NCBI GenBank assembly: GCA_964030475.1
Contig: CAXIPT010000005.1
Span: forward strand, 1,758,298 to 1,822,297
DNA from: Tethya wilhelma
Taxonomy: Eukaryota > Porifera > Demospongiae > Tethyida > Tethyidae
Length of the DNA: 64,000 bases
Reading direction: 5' to 3'
This document shows positions 1-13,559 of this stretch, one piece after another (position 1 is the stretch's first letter; every line of letters starts with the position of its first letter). The position numbers and the translations under genes are program-made. Below the pieces are notes generated by a model, which saw only the letters and a program-made list of their open reading frames with translations, ran no database searches and had not been told where the DNA came from.

Positions 1-31
<31 letters not shown>
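1..31. repeat. (AC)n microsatellite at window edge
   Basis: Perfect AC dinucleotide run that begins before the window. Confidence 0.95.
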
Positions 32-34
<3 letters not shown>

Positions 35-142
35 CTACTCACTCTACTATCATTCCATAATCTCATTAACTCTAATGTAAGTAGATTCTTTCTGAAAGCA
101 TCGCCCAATTTACAGATCGTGTAGGTAATTTGTTTGTCCCCA

Positions 143-221
143 GCCACCTCTGTCCACCACCTGTCTCCCTCTCTCAGTCACGTCAGCCCATCCCATCTCA
201 GTTTGCCATTTATAGCGAGGC
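143..221 (+). CDS. Possible isolated exon, proline/serine-rich
   Basis: A segment bounded by a good acceptor (tttgtccccag) and a consensus donor (gtgagt). One frame is open through it and reads a Pro/Ser/Gln-rich peptide ending ...FAIYSEAF. No domain is recognisable and no neighbouring exon confirms the phase. It could belong to the FN3 receptor downstream or be chance. Low confidence. Confidence 0.2.
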
Positions 222-299
222 ATTTGTGAGTGTCCAACCACCAGAAATCGGTCGTTGTTTTGAATGCTTGGACTTGACTAACTACTATCAGTCATTGTT

Positions 300-600
300 T
301 AGTAAGTGCCTTGCTATAAAGCACTATTGAAGACACGTGCACTTGTATTTAGTGCTACTAGTTCGAAAGATCCAAGTGTCTAATCACCAGAAATCAGTTG
401 AATGCTTGGACTTGACTAACTAGTAGCACTAAATACAAGTTTATGTGTTTTCAATCATGCTTTTGTAGTGAGGTATTTGCAAATCTCCAATCGCCCAAAA
501 TCAATCCTTGCACAATCAAGAATCCTTTGTTTGACTCTACCTGTAGCAGTATAAATACAAGTGCATGTATGTATGTGTCTTCAATAGTGCTTAGCAATGC
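300..600. repeat. Nested inverted repeat (MITE-like)
   Basis: About 23 bases at 342-364 recur as a perfect reverse complement at 416-438, giving a hairpin of about 97 nt. A longer imperfect inverted copy pairs roughly 310-365 with 537-595. No coding potential. Confidence 0.7.
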
Positions 601-1868
601 CTTCCACGATTTTATTCTTCCTGCTAAGTTGCTCGGCAGTTTATTAGCCCGTAACCTTACAAGTGTGTGTATGTTGATGTTCTCACTAGTTGGTTGTGCC
701 CAACTCTCCCTACCCACACCAGGTACCTCCAGTGGGCTCTGTTGTGAGTGGCACTCCACTCTTAGCTGCCAGTGTATAGTCTGAGTGTGGCGATTATGGC
801 CACAGGGTCTTCACTACCAGGAAGGCTTCAATGGGTCCATTATTACAGAGTAGTGTGTTTACTAAAACCTCTCCAACTTGGCAGCAGTGTATTTTTTCTT
901 GTTAGTAGCATATGTAACTGTTTTGAGGGTGATGTGTAAGTCTCACTCTCTCTCTCTCAGATTTCTGACCGCAGTCTTCAGAGTGAAGGGAGAATAGAAT
1001 GGCCTGGGAATAGTGATGGGAAATGTGTGCAAATCTTGTATCTAGCTATTGCAACTATGATAGATATGCCCCCCTCTCTCTGTCATCTCAAAACACTCCT
1101 ATAGAATCCAGTGCTCACTTTGTGTGTACACTACTCACTTTTACATGTAACATGTAGTCACAGTGTCCCTACTCCCTCAAAGGTTAATGGCTCTAGAGCT
1201 CTCCTTTCATCTCACCAGCTCCCACAGTGCTCTGTTTTCACAGGCTGAATTCCACCACTGCAGTACTCCACTCGTAGTAGTGGTGGTTAGTGGTGTAGGT
1301 GTATAGCCTTGTGTCCATGACTTTGCTCAAACTTGTGCTGGAGAGTTGCTTCTCAATAATTCTTCATGGAGAAAATATCACTGCAATATGTATTGCACCT
1401 GCGTAAAACTTCACTAGCAGTTTTTTTTTTGCTTCATGCATGGCACGTATACATTTGGAAGCCCTTTTTTGTACATGTAAGTGAGAATGTGCATGCCTGA
1501 CCATTGTGCCTGTGATAGTTCTCTCTAGTCCAGGAAGTATGAATGCCTCACTCCATCTTCCCTTCCTGTCTCTATCTCTCTGATGGGTGATCGACAGACT
1601 ATCATCGTGCGGAGACATTGTCCCTCCTGTACCGACACTATCATACCTGTAGACATAATGTAAACCCAGCTCAACTTACACTCACTACAGATGTTATTCA
1701 ATCATTATGACTTCACTGTTACACATTCGTATTGTACATTCCCACCTGATGATCTGGGAAGCACTGTGGTTGAGATACAACCATCACTACGAGCTAGTGT
1801 CCAGTGAAATGGGATAATTGTTAATTGTGTTCAATCATGCATAGACAAATACTGTATACTTTGCATCG

Positions 1869-1871
<3 letters not shown>

Positions 1872-1901
<30 letters not shown>
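1872..1901. repeat. (TG)15 microsatellite
   Basis: Perfect dinucleotide run in non-coding DNA. The CVCV-type open frames across it are artefacts of the repeat. Confidence 0.95.
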
Positions 1902-1902
<1 letters not shown>

Positions 1903-2107
1903 CAAAACATTCTATTGTAGCGTTGATCTTGAAAGACCTCTATCACCTTTGCTCAGTCGGCCAGATGATAAAAGAGGGATGATGATTGCATTGATGTATA
2001 GTCGTATCCTTGGTTATCGGGCCAGTTATGTCTTGTTGCATAATACCCTTCTCTTTGTGAGTGTAGACATCACTGGTGTGGTTAGAATGGACTGCATCGT
2101 TTGTTGC

Positions 2108-2108
<1 letters not shown>

Positions 2109-2202
<94 letters not shown>

Positions 2203-2203
2203 N
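2109..2203. repeat. (TG)n microsatellite ending in an N
   Basis: Long TG run ending at a single N (2203). The sequence after the N begins with AC, so the N marks an unresolved repeat junction of unknown true length. Confidence 0.95.
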
Positions 2204-2476
2204 ACACTGTCAGTGCTATAGCTGTTTGATGTTGCGTGGGAATGGTATTGCTCCTGTAATTAGTCTACTTTTATTGCCCCATTTGTCACCCTCGTCCACA
2301 GCCGAGCCAATCAGCTGCTGTGAAGTATTAGGACAGTCTCTTTGTCTGGTGTTTCATGGAGAGTGCTGTTCATTTGGCACGGACCATTAACAATTGTTTT
2401 GATGAGTGGTCCCTCTCTGTGATAACTGTTGAGAGAGGGAATATATTTTGACCGTATGCATGGGCTATGTCGTACT

Positions 2477-2478
<2 letters not shown>

Positions 2479-2534
<56 letters not shown>
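2479..2534. repeat. (GT)n microsatellite
   Basis: About 28 perfect GT units. Confidence 0.95.
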
Positions 2535-2537
<3 letters not shown>

Positions 2538-2912
2538 TACTGTCAATTTTGCTTCGTGTGTAGCTAGCTAGCAAGTCTGTGTGTTTGTACATGCTCATGT
2601 GCGTTCTATACTTGCGCATGACACGTTCTGTGATTGTAATCCAATCTCTCTATGATCCTCCCCCTTTCCATTTCCGCCCCCTTTTGTTAGCTATTGAATT
2701 ATTACTACTCTTACTACCTTCATGTAAATATTCGTGTGGGTACTATAATGTGTTTCAGTAATAATAAAAATGTAGCGCAGAGGAGTACCATAATTCTCGG
2801 TAACCAATGCTGTCACTAAAACAGAGCACTCACAATAATGTACTGTATGTACAACAATGTCATGTATATTAATTGACACACACACACACACTCTCCCTCT
2901 CCACATGTGCAG

Positions 2913-3131
2913 ACACTGTGCATGTGCCAACCAACATTCGGATCACTGACATTCGTTCCAACAGCTCCACGGTGTCATGGGATTCGGTACAAGAAGCTCT
3001 AATGTACCAAGTCCTTTATCGCCCAATGAGTTCCAGCAGGTATAAAGTGCTGCCTCCTGACTCTCAGACCTCCCCCCCACCAACCACCATGAGCCTAAAT
3101 GGACTAGAGGAGTTTACATCATATGCTGTGN

Positions 3132-3200
<69 letters not shown>

Positions 3201-4656
3201 AGTTCCAAAAGGGCCTGTCACTAATCTGACTGTTACTACTCCTTACAATGATGATCCCAACGTGGTTCGTTTTAGCTGGGATCCCCTGCCTGAGAATCAG
3301 TGGAATGGAGTTCCTCTAGGGTACTATGTAAGTCACAGAGTCACTGCCCTTTTCAATCTCATTGTTCTTAGCTATTGTCCCATACTTTGCAGTTGTATAG
3401 ATATGTGCATTTTACATTAATAGTCTTTGTAGCTAAATGTGCATGTGATGTACTATACTAATGTCACATACAGTAATTCAAAGTTTTCCAAAAATGTTAT
3501 AAATAGTGAAACAATGCTTCCAGGGACCTTTCCTCTAAAATAGGTTTCCTACCCACATACAAGACTAGTAATAATGGTTTAATAGTAAAAGGTTTTCATT
3601 TTCCATAGATAGTTGTATTGACAGGCTTCAACTCTGTCCCTTCCAGTTGTACCTTCAGAGTGGTGACAGCCAGACCAATATAACCATCGTCTACCCCACC
3701 TCCTTCCACGTGTTGGTGCTGCTCAAAGGCAGTTACATTGTTGCAGTTGATGCTGCCAATAATGTGGGTCTCTCTGTCCGAGAGATGCAGACATTCACCG
3801 TAGGGGGTGGGAGTGGCAGTTCCTCGTCCGACCGGAACTCTGCTCTCGATTACCCCTACGTTTATATCCTCATTCCTGGGCTGATCTGTGTGGTGATTAT
3901 CGTCGTGGTCACCATTGTCATCTTCAAGAAGGTCTACGAGAACAGCAAGAGGAGTGTGGCCTACTGCAGAGGTAAGCTTGGTGTACATTGATGTGTATAT
4001 TATAATATATCACAATAACTAGTTACTAGTTAGTACACTCGAGTAATGGTATGCTCAGATGGTTTTAGACCTCCATTTTAGGTTTGTTGGAAAGAGAATC
4101 TTCTTACATCTGATGAATGATAGGAATGGCCCATATCCATAGTATAAATGTTACTAACAAACCCACAAAGGTTGCTTAAAAACCCGTCACAAACTTGCCA
4201 ATACATGTGTGTGTGTTTTGAGTTGCAAAGTCTTCAAAAGAACCCACTACTAAAGTGAGTAAGATAACAGCTAACCACTGGCTGCCATTAATTTGTAAAC
4301 CAATTTGCTGGCATAGAACACCACTCTGAGTGATTATTTTTCTCTAAATGAAACACAAATTTGTTCAATCTGTATTCTGCTACTGTTGCACATTTATCTT
4401 CAGACTAGATGGCTAGCAGTGACATTGGTCCAGAATGCAGTGCATGTTAGCAATGTGCTAATGTATAATTGTACGTGTTATGATTTATTGTTTGAGAGGT
4501 CTTTGCACCCTGTCTCCCACTCGTCCCCTTGCTTGATGTGGCTAGCTGTGGCCGACTCTGGTATTAGACTGATTGATGTAGTTCTTGATTGTAGTCATAA
4601 TTATTACACTGCTCAATCAATTCATCCGACATTTGGAAGCAAGCAAGCGTGACATG

Positions 4657-4692
<36 letters not shown>

Positions 4693-6781
4693 CACATGAA
4701 AATTCAAAGCTTGAGATCTAGTTAGGATTCCAACCCTAGGTCTTTCAAATTCTCTTACCATTGAGCTACTAAAACTCATGCATGGGCATTGGTACAGAGA
4801 ATAGTTAGCTTCAACCAGGCCCTCCCCACACACTTTGTAGCATAGTGGGGAAGGCCTGGTTTATGAGGCTAGAGAATAGTAGTGTATTCATGCATACTAA
4901 GACACTAGTCGACATCCAAACCACGCACACACACACTCTTGTCCTCACAGATATTCAGGACAAGCCCAACAATGGATTTGTCAACGCCATCCCTCTCAAC
5001 AACCTCTCCCCCACCTCACCGGTCACGTCGGTCTCTCTCTCCAACAACTCCAACTCTGCTACGCCCTCGGCTACATCGGCACCTCCCCAGCACTCCTTCC
5101 TCATCAACCGCCCCCTGCCCCTCTCTCCCAACTCTTCCTCGGTACCTGCCGTTCGTACCAGTCCCACCGTACGAACGAGTCCAACTTCTCGTAACATGGA
5201 ACAGGAGATACCTCCGTTTGGTAACAACTTGGCGTCCAATTATCCTCCCCCAGCTCGTAAGATGCCACACCCTGGGCCACTCCCACAACTTGACGAAGCT
5301 GCCGAACCGGGATTTCATCATCGTCCCATTCCTCCGGAGTCAGGAGGTCAGGTCAGCGACTCTAGTGAACCTGGATTTGTCATTCCTATGCAACGTACTC
5401 TGACCAACCAGAGCGATAGGTCAGTGTTCTCACCATCTGCAGCATCTTCCGCACCAACACAACCTCAACAGAATCATCGCAACAGGGCCAAGACCGTCGG
5501 TAGTATACCATCGCCTTACGAGGTACCAGAGAATGGGAGCACACTGCCGAGAAATGAAGTGCCTGGGATGCGACCTAGCAGTGCACACGCACACAGTGCT
5601 CATCGTACGGGCGCCGGGAGTCAACAAGTTATTCCGGGGGGAAATATTCCACCTCCTCCAGCCCACTCACCCCCGCCGCTGACTCAGAGCTCGATGGAGA
5701 TACGGGCTAGAATGGCCCACGGTGATCCACACCATCATCACGGTATTCTTGGTAACCCGCCCGGACCACTTCCCGGACAGCACACCACCCTCCCTCGTGC
5801 GCTGGGAAGTCAACAACGCTCCTACAGCACCACCAACACAAGCATGAATGGAGGCAACAGAAGTGCCATCAACCGTATGAAGAGTGAGGGACAGTTGCCC
5901 TGTCTTGAAGCACACGAAGAGAAAATTGTCTACATCCAGGCACCTCTTGACTCGAGCATTGAGGCGAGCATTAACAGTTCTAGCAGTTATGGTCAGAGTG
6001 CCATTGACAGGAGGCCAAGCATGGAACGTGGGCCTTATCCTCATGGCCATAATCACACAAATGGGTCGCTCATGGGTTCGGAACAGTTTAGCAGCTTCTC
6101 TGAAATGACAGATCCCGGTTCTATCACATCAGGGGGAGTGGCTAAAATGCCTCCCCACCACGCCCCCTTATCGTTGAACGAAAGAGACAGGAGTAGCAGG
6201 TCACGAGGCCGGGAGTCCATCTTCAGTGAAACATCGACAGAGCTTTCCATCTCAAGTGCTAGCGAAAGAGAAGTATCTCCAGGTGTGTTTAGTTTATTTT
6301 TCTTTTCACTCATCAATTCGCCATCAATTTCGAGCCAATTTTATGTCATTTAGTACTTGTGCTTTGCCTCATTCCTAGCCTCGTACCCAGGCCTTCCCCA
6401 ATATAAAATACACGCCAGGGAAGGCCTGGGAACGAGGCTACCTCATTCCCAGGCACCTCCTTCATGAATGATTCCTTCAAAAATAGAGAGAGTTTGAAGG
6501 AAACATTTGCAAAGGAAGAACTTTTGGAACGAGACAAACCAATACTTCCTGTTGTATTCAAGCTTTTTTTTTTGAAAAAAAAACAAACAACTTCATTACT
6601 TATTTTGTTGGTTCTCTTGCGTTCCTTCCTTGTCTTAGGTTGGACTCATCGTGGTACCACATCGGACATAGGTGTGGGTCAACGAGGGACACGGTCCCGA
6701 TCCCCTCCCGATCGTGAGACCCACAGCGAGGTGGGAAGTAGTGGCATGAAACCAGATCACCATGTCTTCAAGAAGGTATAG
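2913..6781 (+). CDS. FN3-domain single-pass transmembrane receptor, 5' incomplete
   Basis: Role inferred: surface receptor or adhesion protein. Exons: 2913-about 3130, 3203-3327, 3647-3971, 4951-6282, 6639-6781; the last two introns are phase 1 and join cleanly. The first exon is an FN3 N-terminal half (VSWDSV, MYQVLYRP) cut by a one-base N at 3131 in front of a CA repeat. The second and third exons form another FN3 domain (FSWDPL ... YIVAVDAANNVG). A hydrophobic membrane helix follows (ILIPGLICVVIIVVVTIVIF) with a basic stop-transfer. The cytoplasmic tail is about 510 residues, rich in Pro/Ser/Asn, with SH3-type proline runs (NIPPPPAHSPPPL) and low charge. The stop is TAG at 6779. Signal peptide and N-terminal domains are missing from the window. 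I cannot assign it to DCC, Robo or another named family. Reading through the 6282 donor would give a short alternative tail. Confidence 0.85.
3131..3193. repeat. One-base N followed by (CA)n
   Basis: A single N replaces the end of an FN3 exon and its donor. The CA run then leads into the next acceptor (catacacag at about 3202). The receptor is probably missing a few dozen codons here through assembly, not mutation. Confidence 0.85.
4662..4690. repeat. (CA)n microsatellite
   Basis: Perfect run inside the receptor's intron 3972-4950. Confidence 0.9.
4708..4782 (-). mobile_element. tRNA-derived SINE fragment
   Basis: On the minus strand an A-box-like tagtagctcaatggtaagag is followed at tRNA spacing by a B-box-like gggttggaatcc. 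The stems do not pair well, so it is not a functional tRNA. It shares the A-box string with the copy at 10059-10141, which argues for a dispersed SINE. Intronic. Confidence 0.55.
4806..4871. mobile_element. Short palindromic MITE, TAGCCTC family
   Basis: Imperfect hairpin beginning tagcttcaaccaggcc and ending ggcctggtttatgaggcta, lying in an intron. Same end sequence as the copies at 6376, 8625, 9555 and 14504. The terminal TA may be the target duplication, as for Tc1/mariner-type elements (inferred). Confidence 0.7.
6376..6440. mobile_element. Short palindromic MITE, TAGCCTC family
   Basis: Begins tagcctcgtacccaggcc and ends ggcctgggaacgaggcta; about 65 bp, nearly all terminal repeat. Lies in the last intron of the FN3 receptor gene. 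Confidence 0.8.
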
Positions 6782-7549
6782 TACCCCAAATGTAAGTCGA
6801 AGGGAATCGTGGTTTGGGTAGGTGGGGAGTGGGGATGTGATTATCAGTAATTCTGTGTTGTTTGTTTGTAATTGTTATCGTCCTTGTGGTACATGTATAA
6901 TAGTCATGTGATGTTGTATTGTCTCCGCCCACAGAATATTTGGCCACACCCACCTCATCATGCTCCATATATTTCACCTGCCAGTATAGCATCAGCGTCT
7001 TTTTCCACTGATAACAATTAATTGATCAATAACTATAGGCCACCCCCCGTTACCCCATCCACTCTCTTCCTGTTGTACGTAAGTAGTTTTGAATCATCTG
7101 GTTACATTGTTGGTTTTTTTTATATATTTAACTAGTACTAATAACTATTGCAGTTGTTTTTTTGTATGATATCATTGCATCACTTGAAGCTCTTGTTTTG
7201 TGCATTTTACCAACTTTGCTTATACACGATATTATACTTATATGCGACTATGTATTATGTATACATGTACATGTACTAGTCTTGCTGTTCTAATACTTGT
7301 ACATGTAAGACTTGTATATTGCATCATAAATATTATTGGAAATAAAAAGTTCTTCTAAAAAGTGACAATAATTATTATGGCAGTGGTGTGACTGTGTGAG
7401 CTTTAATATTATATGTGCTTTAAAAGGAACAAACAACTGTCAAAAAACACAAAGAAAATACAAAAAGTTGCTACGTGCTGTGGACGTATATATAAATATA
7501 AACATATATATATAAAAATAATATTGGTATATATAATGGTTAAATTGTG
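6782..7549. other. 3' regions of two convergent genes
   Basis: No coding sequence seen. AATAAA at 7341-7346 fits the plus-strand FN3 receptor. On the minus strand the variant ATTAAA (7402-7407) fits the Ig/FN3 gene whose stop codon is at 7550. The two transcripts would end within about 60 bp of each other. The rest is AT-rich with TA-rich runs near 7480-7540. Confidence 0.6.
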
Positions 7550-10500
7550 CTAATACATGTGTGCTGAGGGGTTAGTATAGATTTGTCCTACTGGGGGGCC
7601 CCCTCTCCTACTGGCCCCCACAGCTCCAATTCTTGTCTCCATTAGACCCCCTGAAGACAAGCCCGTGTTTGGGGCAAAGGGTGGAGGATTAGCTGGTGCA
7701 TCCTTTCCAAACCTTTTGGCTCTTTGTTCAGCCTTTTTAGCTCTCATGGCATTTAGCTCATCGTAGGAATAGTCACCTGATCAATTTATGATGTAATGAT
7801 CACATAATGTATGTTGACATCATGATGATGCAATTTGTATATACCTGGTTGGTAAGCTGGTCTCTGAGAAGAAGCTACTGAAGCTGCTGATTGTGTTCCT
7901 AAACTATGAGCGCTCCTGGTGGCCTTGGAAGGGTCATCCATGACCCACTCCTCCATGGCATTTCGTTCAGTGTACAGAGCTGTACATTAGCAACAAATTA
8001 AAGCATTATGTCCTTTCTAAGTTGGGCTAGGTCTGGGAAAAATACAAGACTAATGTTGTATTGTAAGTGAATTGTAGTCTTCCTGATGGAAAGCCATGCT
8101 GGAATGATTGATACTCCCACTGGCTGCTACAAAGATGGATGTTACAATACATTGTGTAGTTGTATAGGGAGAGATCATTCCTGTCTGGGCACAATATAGA
8201 CTGACCAAAAACTGCTTACTACATGACATTGTGCATACATGCATACATGCATATAGCATGTGCCCATTCAGCTCATCAAAATTTTTTGTACCCCCAAAAC
8301 AACCGACAAAATTATAAATCTCTGGTTCTCAACTTACATTTGTTGTGTTCTCTCAAGCTGACCTCCCGACTGCTGTCGCTGTCCCCCTCACTGGACCCCT
8401 CGTCATCAGGGGGACCACCATTGGCGTAGTCAAAGTTGGCGTCCAGAGCATCTTTGACGTACATTGTGGCTACTTCATCACCAGCTACGACCTGCTCACC
8501 TTCTGGGGTGACCTTGTGCCTGTGAAATCATGACATTGTATGAGAGAAATAAGAGATATGTGACGTTCATTATGTGTTGTTTTATTTTCAATTGCTAAAG
8601 ATATATTGAGACTATACCCTTATATAGCCTCGTACCCAGGCCACTCCCTCTTTTTAGTGTTTCATGCTAAAAATCGGGAGTGTAAAACACTAAAAGGAAG
8701 GAGTGGCCTGCGTACGAGGCTAACCCTTATACCCAAAATCTAATTATTGACTTTCAATTAATGATGAATTTGGAGCTCATACCGTATTATGGTCAATATA
8801 CCAATGGACATGTGTGTGAATGCTTACGTTAGAGGGTACTGGTTGTGCTCCACTCCTGAGAAGTCATACAGTCCTCTTCTCTGCTTCTTGAAGGCTATTC
8901 TTCGTTGCATGCACAGCATTATCACCATGACAACGATACCAACCAACAAAATGAAAGCCAATATCGGAGGTAGGATTCGAATGATGTAATATGAGCTGTC
9001 CCGTAGAAATTCAGGCTCATCCTCAGTCACATTGGAAGGAGCCGTGGTGCCAATTCCTGTACCCATGGATGGAGTTTCAGTAGACATGGGTGTGGTTTCA
9101 TCAGTAAATATGGATGTGGTTTCAATAGCGGAAGTTGTACCCTCAGTAGTTGGTGGCTGTGTGGTCTCTTCAGTGACTAGAGGTGTGGAGGTTGGGATCA
9201 CCGAACCCCTTCCGATAAAGACTGGTTCAGCTTCTGGTCCTCTTCCTGCATTGGTGCTGGCTGATACTGTGATACGATATCTAAATGTCAAATCAAGTCC
9301 CGCAAAGTTTGCAATTTGAACATCATTGCGTGAATCAGCTCCAAGAGTGATTGTCCTGGTAGCAAAGAGTTGTCCTGAAAAGTCAAACAGGACATTCACC
9401 ACGTAGTCTTGTAGTACACCATTTGGTGGGTCAGGAGGTAACCAGGACACAATGATTGAACTTGAAGATAGTTCATCAACTTGTAGCTGTTGGGGTGCAC
9501 CGGGTGCTGTCCAATTAGAAGGATAAAAAAAGCAAAGTCATAGAAGCACACACATAGCCTCACACTCATGCACGGGCTCTCCACTTCTTAAGGTTAAAGG
9601 AGAGAGCCTGTATTTGAGGCTACATACACCTATCATACCTGCTTCAGGAGTTCTTTCACTCGCAGACTCAGTCTGTGGTCCCACACCATCCTCGTTATAG
9701 GTTGCCACGGTGATGGTGTATGTTGTATAGTTAGCCAGCCCATCAATGGTGTACGTGACACTGATGCCGGGCATTTTTGGTACAAGAATGGGCGTGGTCA
9801 CAGTTGGAGGTGGAGCAGGGGAGAGAGTGACAAGATAACCATCAAATGTATCAAGACCAGTCGAGGGTACCTGTAGGCAATTATTATTATGATGCAAATA
9901 CGTATTAACAATGAAGATCCCTTATTCCCATGCCTTCCCTCTTTTCTTAGACAGGGCTCTCCTTATTTTCAAAGAAAAACATCTCAAGGGAGGAGCCCGA
10001 GAACGAGACTAGATCTATAGTGGTTATAGGTCACTATATTCTCTACTCGTCTGCTAATGAGCACTAGTAGCTCAATGGTAGGAGCATTGGACTGTAAATC
10101 GAATGACCCAGGTTCGAATCTAATCCCGAGAGGTTTTTTTCCTCTTGTATAATAACATGTGCAGACTTACCCTCCAAAACACCACAATCTGACCAATGGG
10201 TCCCAGGACAAAGGTCGTAACTCCAGTTGGTGTCACAGTGGGTGGGTTGAGTGTGACGCTGGGAGTGGGGGAAGGTATGGGGAGGGGAGGAGGTGTGGAG
10301 CTGACGACAGCTTGGACTGAAGATGAAGAAGGAACAACTTGCACTCTGCTGGTGGTTGTAGGTTGAATCTGTCTCGAACTAGTAGTCGTCTCATCCACAG
10401 AAGATGATGTAGTCACTGGCTGTGTGGGTACTATTACCGATGATGTCACAATGATATCGACTGGCTCCGTAGGAGGTTCAGTTGGCATGTCTGTTGTCAT

Positions 10501-12746
10501 GGCCTCAGTTGTAGCAGGTGGACCATCAGTAGGTACCTCCAGTTCAACACCTAAGCAAAGTTAGAGAAGAGAAAACAAGGTTCAATTATATATGTGATCT
10601 TGGCCATGTCCCATGCATGACCTACCATCTTGAACCCTTAGGACAGCATACGGCCCCCAGAGAGTCACAAATGTCAGACTCACAGTACTGGCACGAACTT
10701 CGACCCTGTAGACTGCACCTGCTTGTAGCCCAGTCAATGTGAACTGTGTCGAGAAGACAAGACTCTCTCGTATGTTGCTAGGCAATGCCTCGTCATAGAA
10801 ACGGAGTTGGTACGTTGCGAGCATTCCATTGAGGGGATCAGGGATGGTCCAGCCGAGGGAGAGGGTGGAGGCAGTGGAGCTAGTGACACGGAAATCACGA
10901 GGAGCAGATGGAGCTGTAGCAAAAATAAGAATTATTTTACCATTTCAATTTTTTTGTTAAGATGTGCAGATCATGTAGCAGGCTAGTCGCTCATTCTACT
11001 GTTATCTTTTCAACATACCATCAGGGTGAGTTCTCAACATCTGAGGGTCACTGGGGTCACTTGGTCCTACCAGATTGACAGCTCTGATTCTTAACTTGTA
11101 CATTATATATGGTCTGAGGGTCAAAAGGTCAAGTGTACGAACATCAGCTGCTACGGATTCTGATTCAAACATTGACCCTGTGTTCTCAGTGTCACGATAT
11201 TCAATGCTGTACGATGTAATGGGGCTGCCCCCATCATTAGTACTACCAGTCCATTGGAGAGTGATTGAAGTGGATGATGTCACCATGGCAACCACAACAA
11301 CAGGTGCCGAAGGAGGAACTAACATACAAAGGAGGAAAAAAAATCAGATTTTAGATAAAATTAATACAAAACTGCATGCAAGTGACTTACAAAGAACTGT
11401 GACTGTTGCATTAGCTGATGCAGTGCCTATTGGGTTGGTAGCAATGCACATATATTGTCCTCTACTACTACTGGTTGCCATGGTAATGGTATAAGTTGTT
11501 CCCTGTGCTCCTGGAATGGTCATGCCATTCAACAACCATGAGTATTGTGGAGACGGGTTGCCATCAGCAATGCAGGAGAGGGTAGTGCTTCTGTTGAGTG
11601 GTACAGACACACTTGAAGGAGACTGAGTGATGGCAGGTGGATCTGAGTGACAAAGAAACAATATATTTGCATATACACAACTTGTGTGTAAACATAAGGA
11701 TAAAACTTGTGGAATTTTAAAAGCTTTTCAAAAGTCAATTTTTCATTATTCAGTAAAGAAAGATTGGTTGGCATATTCAATTATTAATGGTCAGCTATGT
11801 GCAATCAACTTACAGTGAACATCAAGATAAACATCTGATGATATTCTCCCAGCACTGTTACTAGCTATGCATGTGTACACTCCACTGTTGCTACGGGCAA
11901 CGGATAAGAATGTCAATGTTCCTTGAGTTGAAACTACACTCCCTCTAAACGACCAGGTAATTAGTGGGGGTGGGTCTCCATTAGCAACGCAGGTGAGTGT
12001 GTGTCGTGAACCCTCTACGGCACTGCTGTTGACAAGAGCACTCACAAAGAATGGTGGCACTGAAAGGGGTGTGTGCATGTGTGTAGGTATCGATAGTGAA
12101 TCATGTGACCATCAGGTGATCACAATACTCACCAATGACATTCAGGGAGATTGTTTCCGAGTCATTCCCAGCAGGATTGGAGGCGTGGCAGATGTACTCT
12201 CCCTCGTCAGTCTCCTCTACCCCACCCACTGTTAGCACACTGCCATCTTCACTGATCTGGATGCGCCCACCAGTTGTCACGGTGACACCATCCTGAGACC
12301 AGCTGAGGACAGGGGTGGGGTCTCCAGTTGCAGTACACGTCAAAGTGACAGCACTACCTTGTACTATAGTCACTGATGTTTCCAATGCTGTAACACTAGG
12401 TGGCACTGCATGTAGTAAACACATACTCAAACAATAATATTAGGTAATTTCTCTATTTTAGATTTATTTCTCACCATATACTCTCAATTGAACAGTAGCT
12501 GTTTCTGACCCTGCCGGATTGCTTGCTTGGCAGATGTAGGCTCCTTGGTCACTTGTCTCAACTGCTCCAATCACCAAGCTGTTGTTGGGTAGCTGCTGGA
12601 CTCGTGGCACTGTTGTGTTGTTGGGCAGTGGTTGAGAGTTGAAGGACCAGGAGACTGATGGTTGAGGTGAGCCAAATGCTATACAGTCTAAGACAGCTGT
12701 CAGTGATACTATTGTGATGACAGTCGGAGTAGGTACCTGTATACTG

Positions 12747-12814
<68 letters not shown>

Positions 12815-13500
12815 ACGTGTGTGTGTGTGTTTAGGTTAGGCTCGAGTTGGAGTGGAATAAAACACTATCCATGATTGTGTACGTAAGTGTTTTGATTTGT
12901 GTCACCGACCTAGTACAGTCAGTTGTGTAGTTGCACTGGCCATTCCTCGAGCATTAGTGGCCTCACATCTGTAGCTACCACTATCAGAGGAGAGCACGTT
13001 GCTAAACGATAATCTGCTCTCTCCATCGATGGTGACACGCCCCCCAGTTATAAGACGATTGTTATTGTAAAACCACTCCACTGTTGGGACAGGCTGACCA
13101 ATGGGAGTGCAGTCGAGGATTAGGGAATTTCCCTGAACAGCTGTGGTTGCTTGTGGCAAGGTTACGTCAGGAGCAACTGCAAGTGGAAGAAAATCATGCA
13201 CACATGAGTATGTTCTATTTATACCTGGTTTTAGACCATGGTCAACTTACACAGTACAGTGAGAGAGACAACTGCTAATGCTGATCCTACACTGTTAGTG
13301 GCCTCACACACATACTGCTGATGGTCATCTGGTTCGATGGTAGCAATAGTTAAAGTACCATTATCAGACACCTGAAAAATAAACAAGATAGAATTACAAA
13401 CACATTTTTGGCATGTGTTTTGATACTGGAATGATAATGATATTCAAGTAAACATCTTCATTAGATTAATGTTGTAATGATTATTGTTATGTATTCATTG

Positions 13501-13559
<59 letters not shown>

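Larger units (their letters stand above)
32..2912. other. Repeat-rich stretch, no confident gene
   Basis: I see no gene I can name here. The stretch holds imperfect inverted and direct repeats (about 214-600), three TG microsatellites and a one-base N at 2203. Two exon-like segments stand out: 143-221, and an AG-preceded open stretch from about 961. They could be upstream exons of the FN3 receptor that starts at 2913, since that gene has no signal peptide in the window, but neither shows a recognisable domain. Confidence 0.6.

Noticed and set aside
451..784. Overlapping open frames on both strands near the left end
   Set aside because: They lie within or beside the inverted repeat and show no domain or splice evidence.
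1877..2390. Open frames reading CVCVCV...
   Set aside because: They are translations of the TG microsatellite and cross an N; no coding signal.
10059..10141. Functional tRNA-Tyr gene
   Set aside because: T stem and acceptor stem do not pair and no intron explains it; the A-box string is shared with another repeat copy, so a SINE is more likely.
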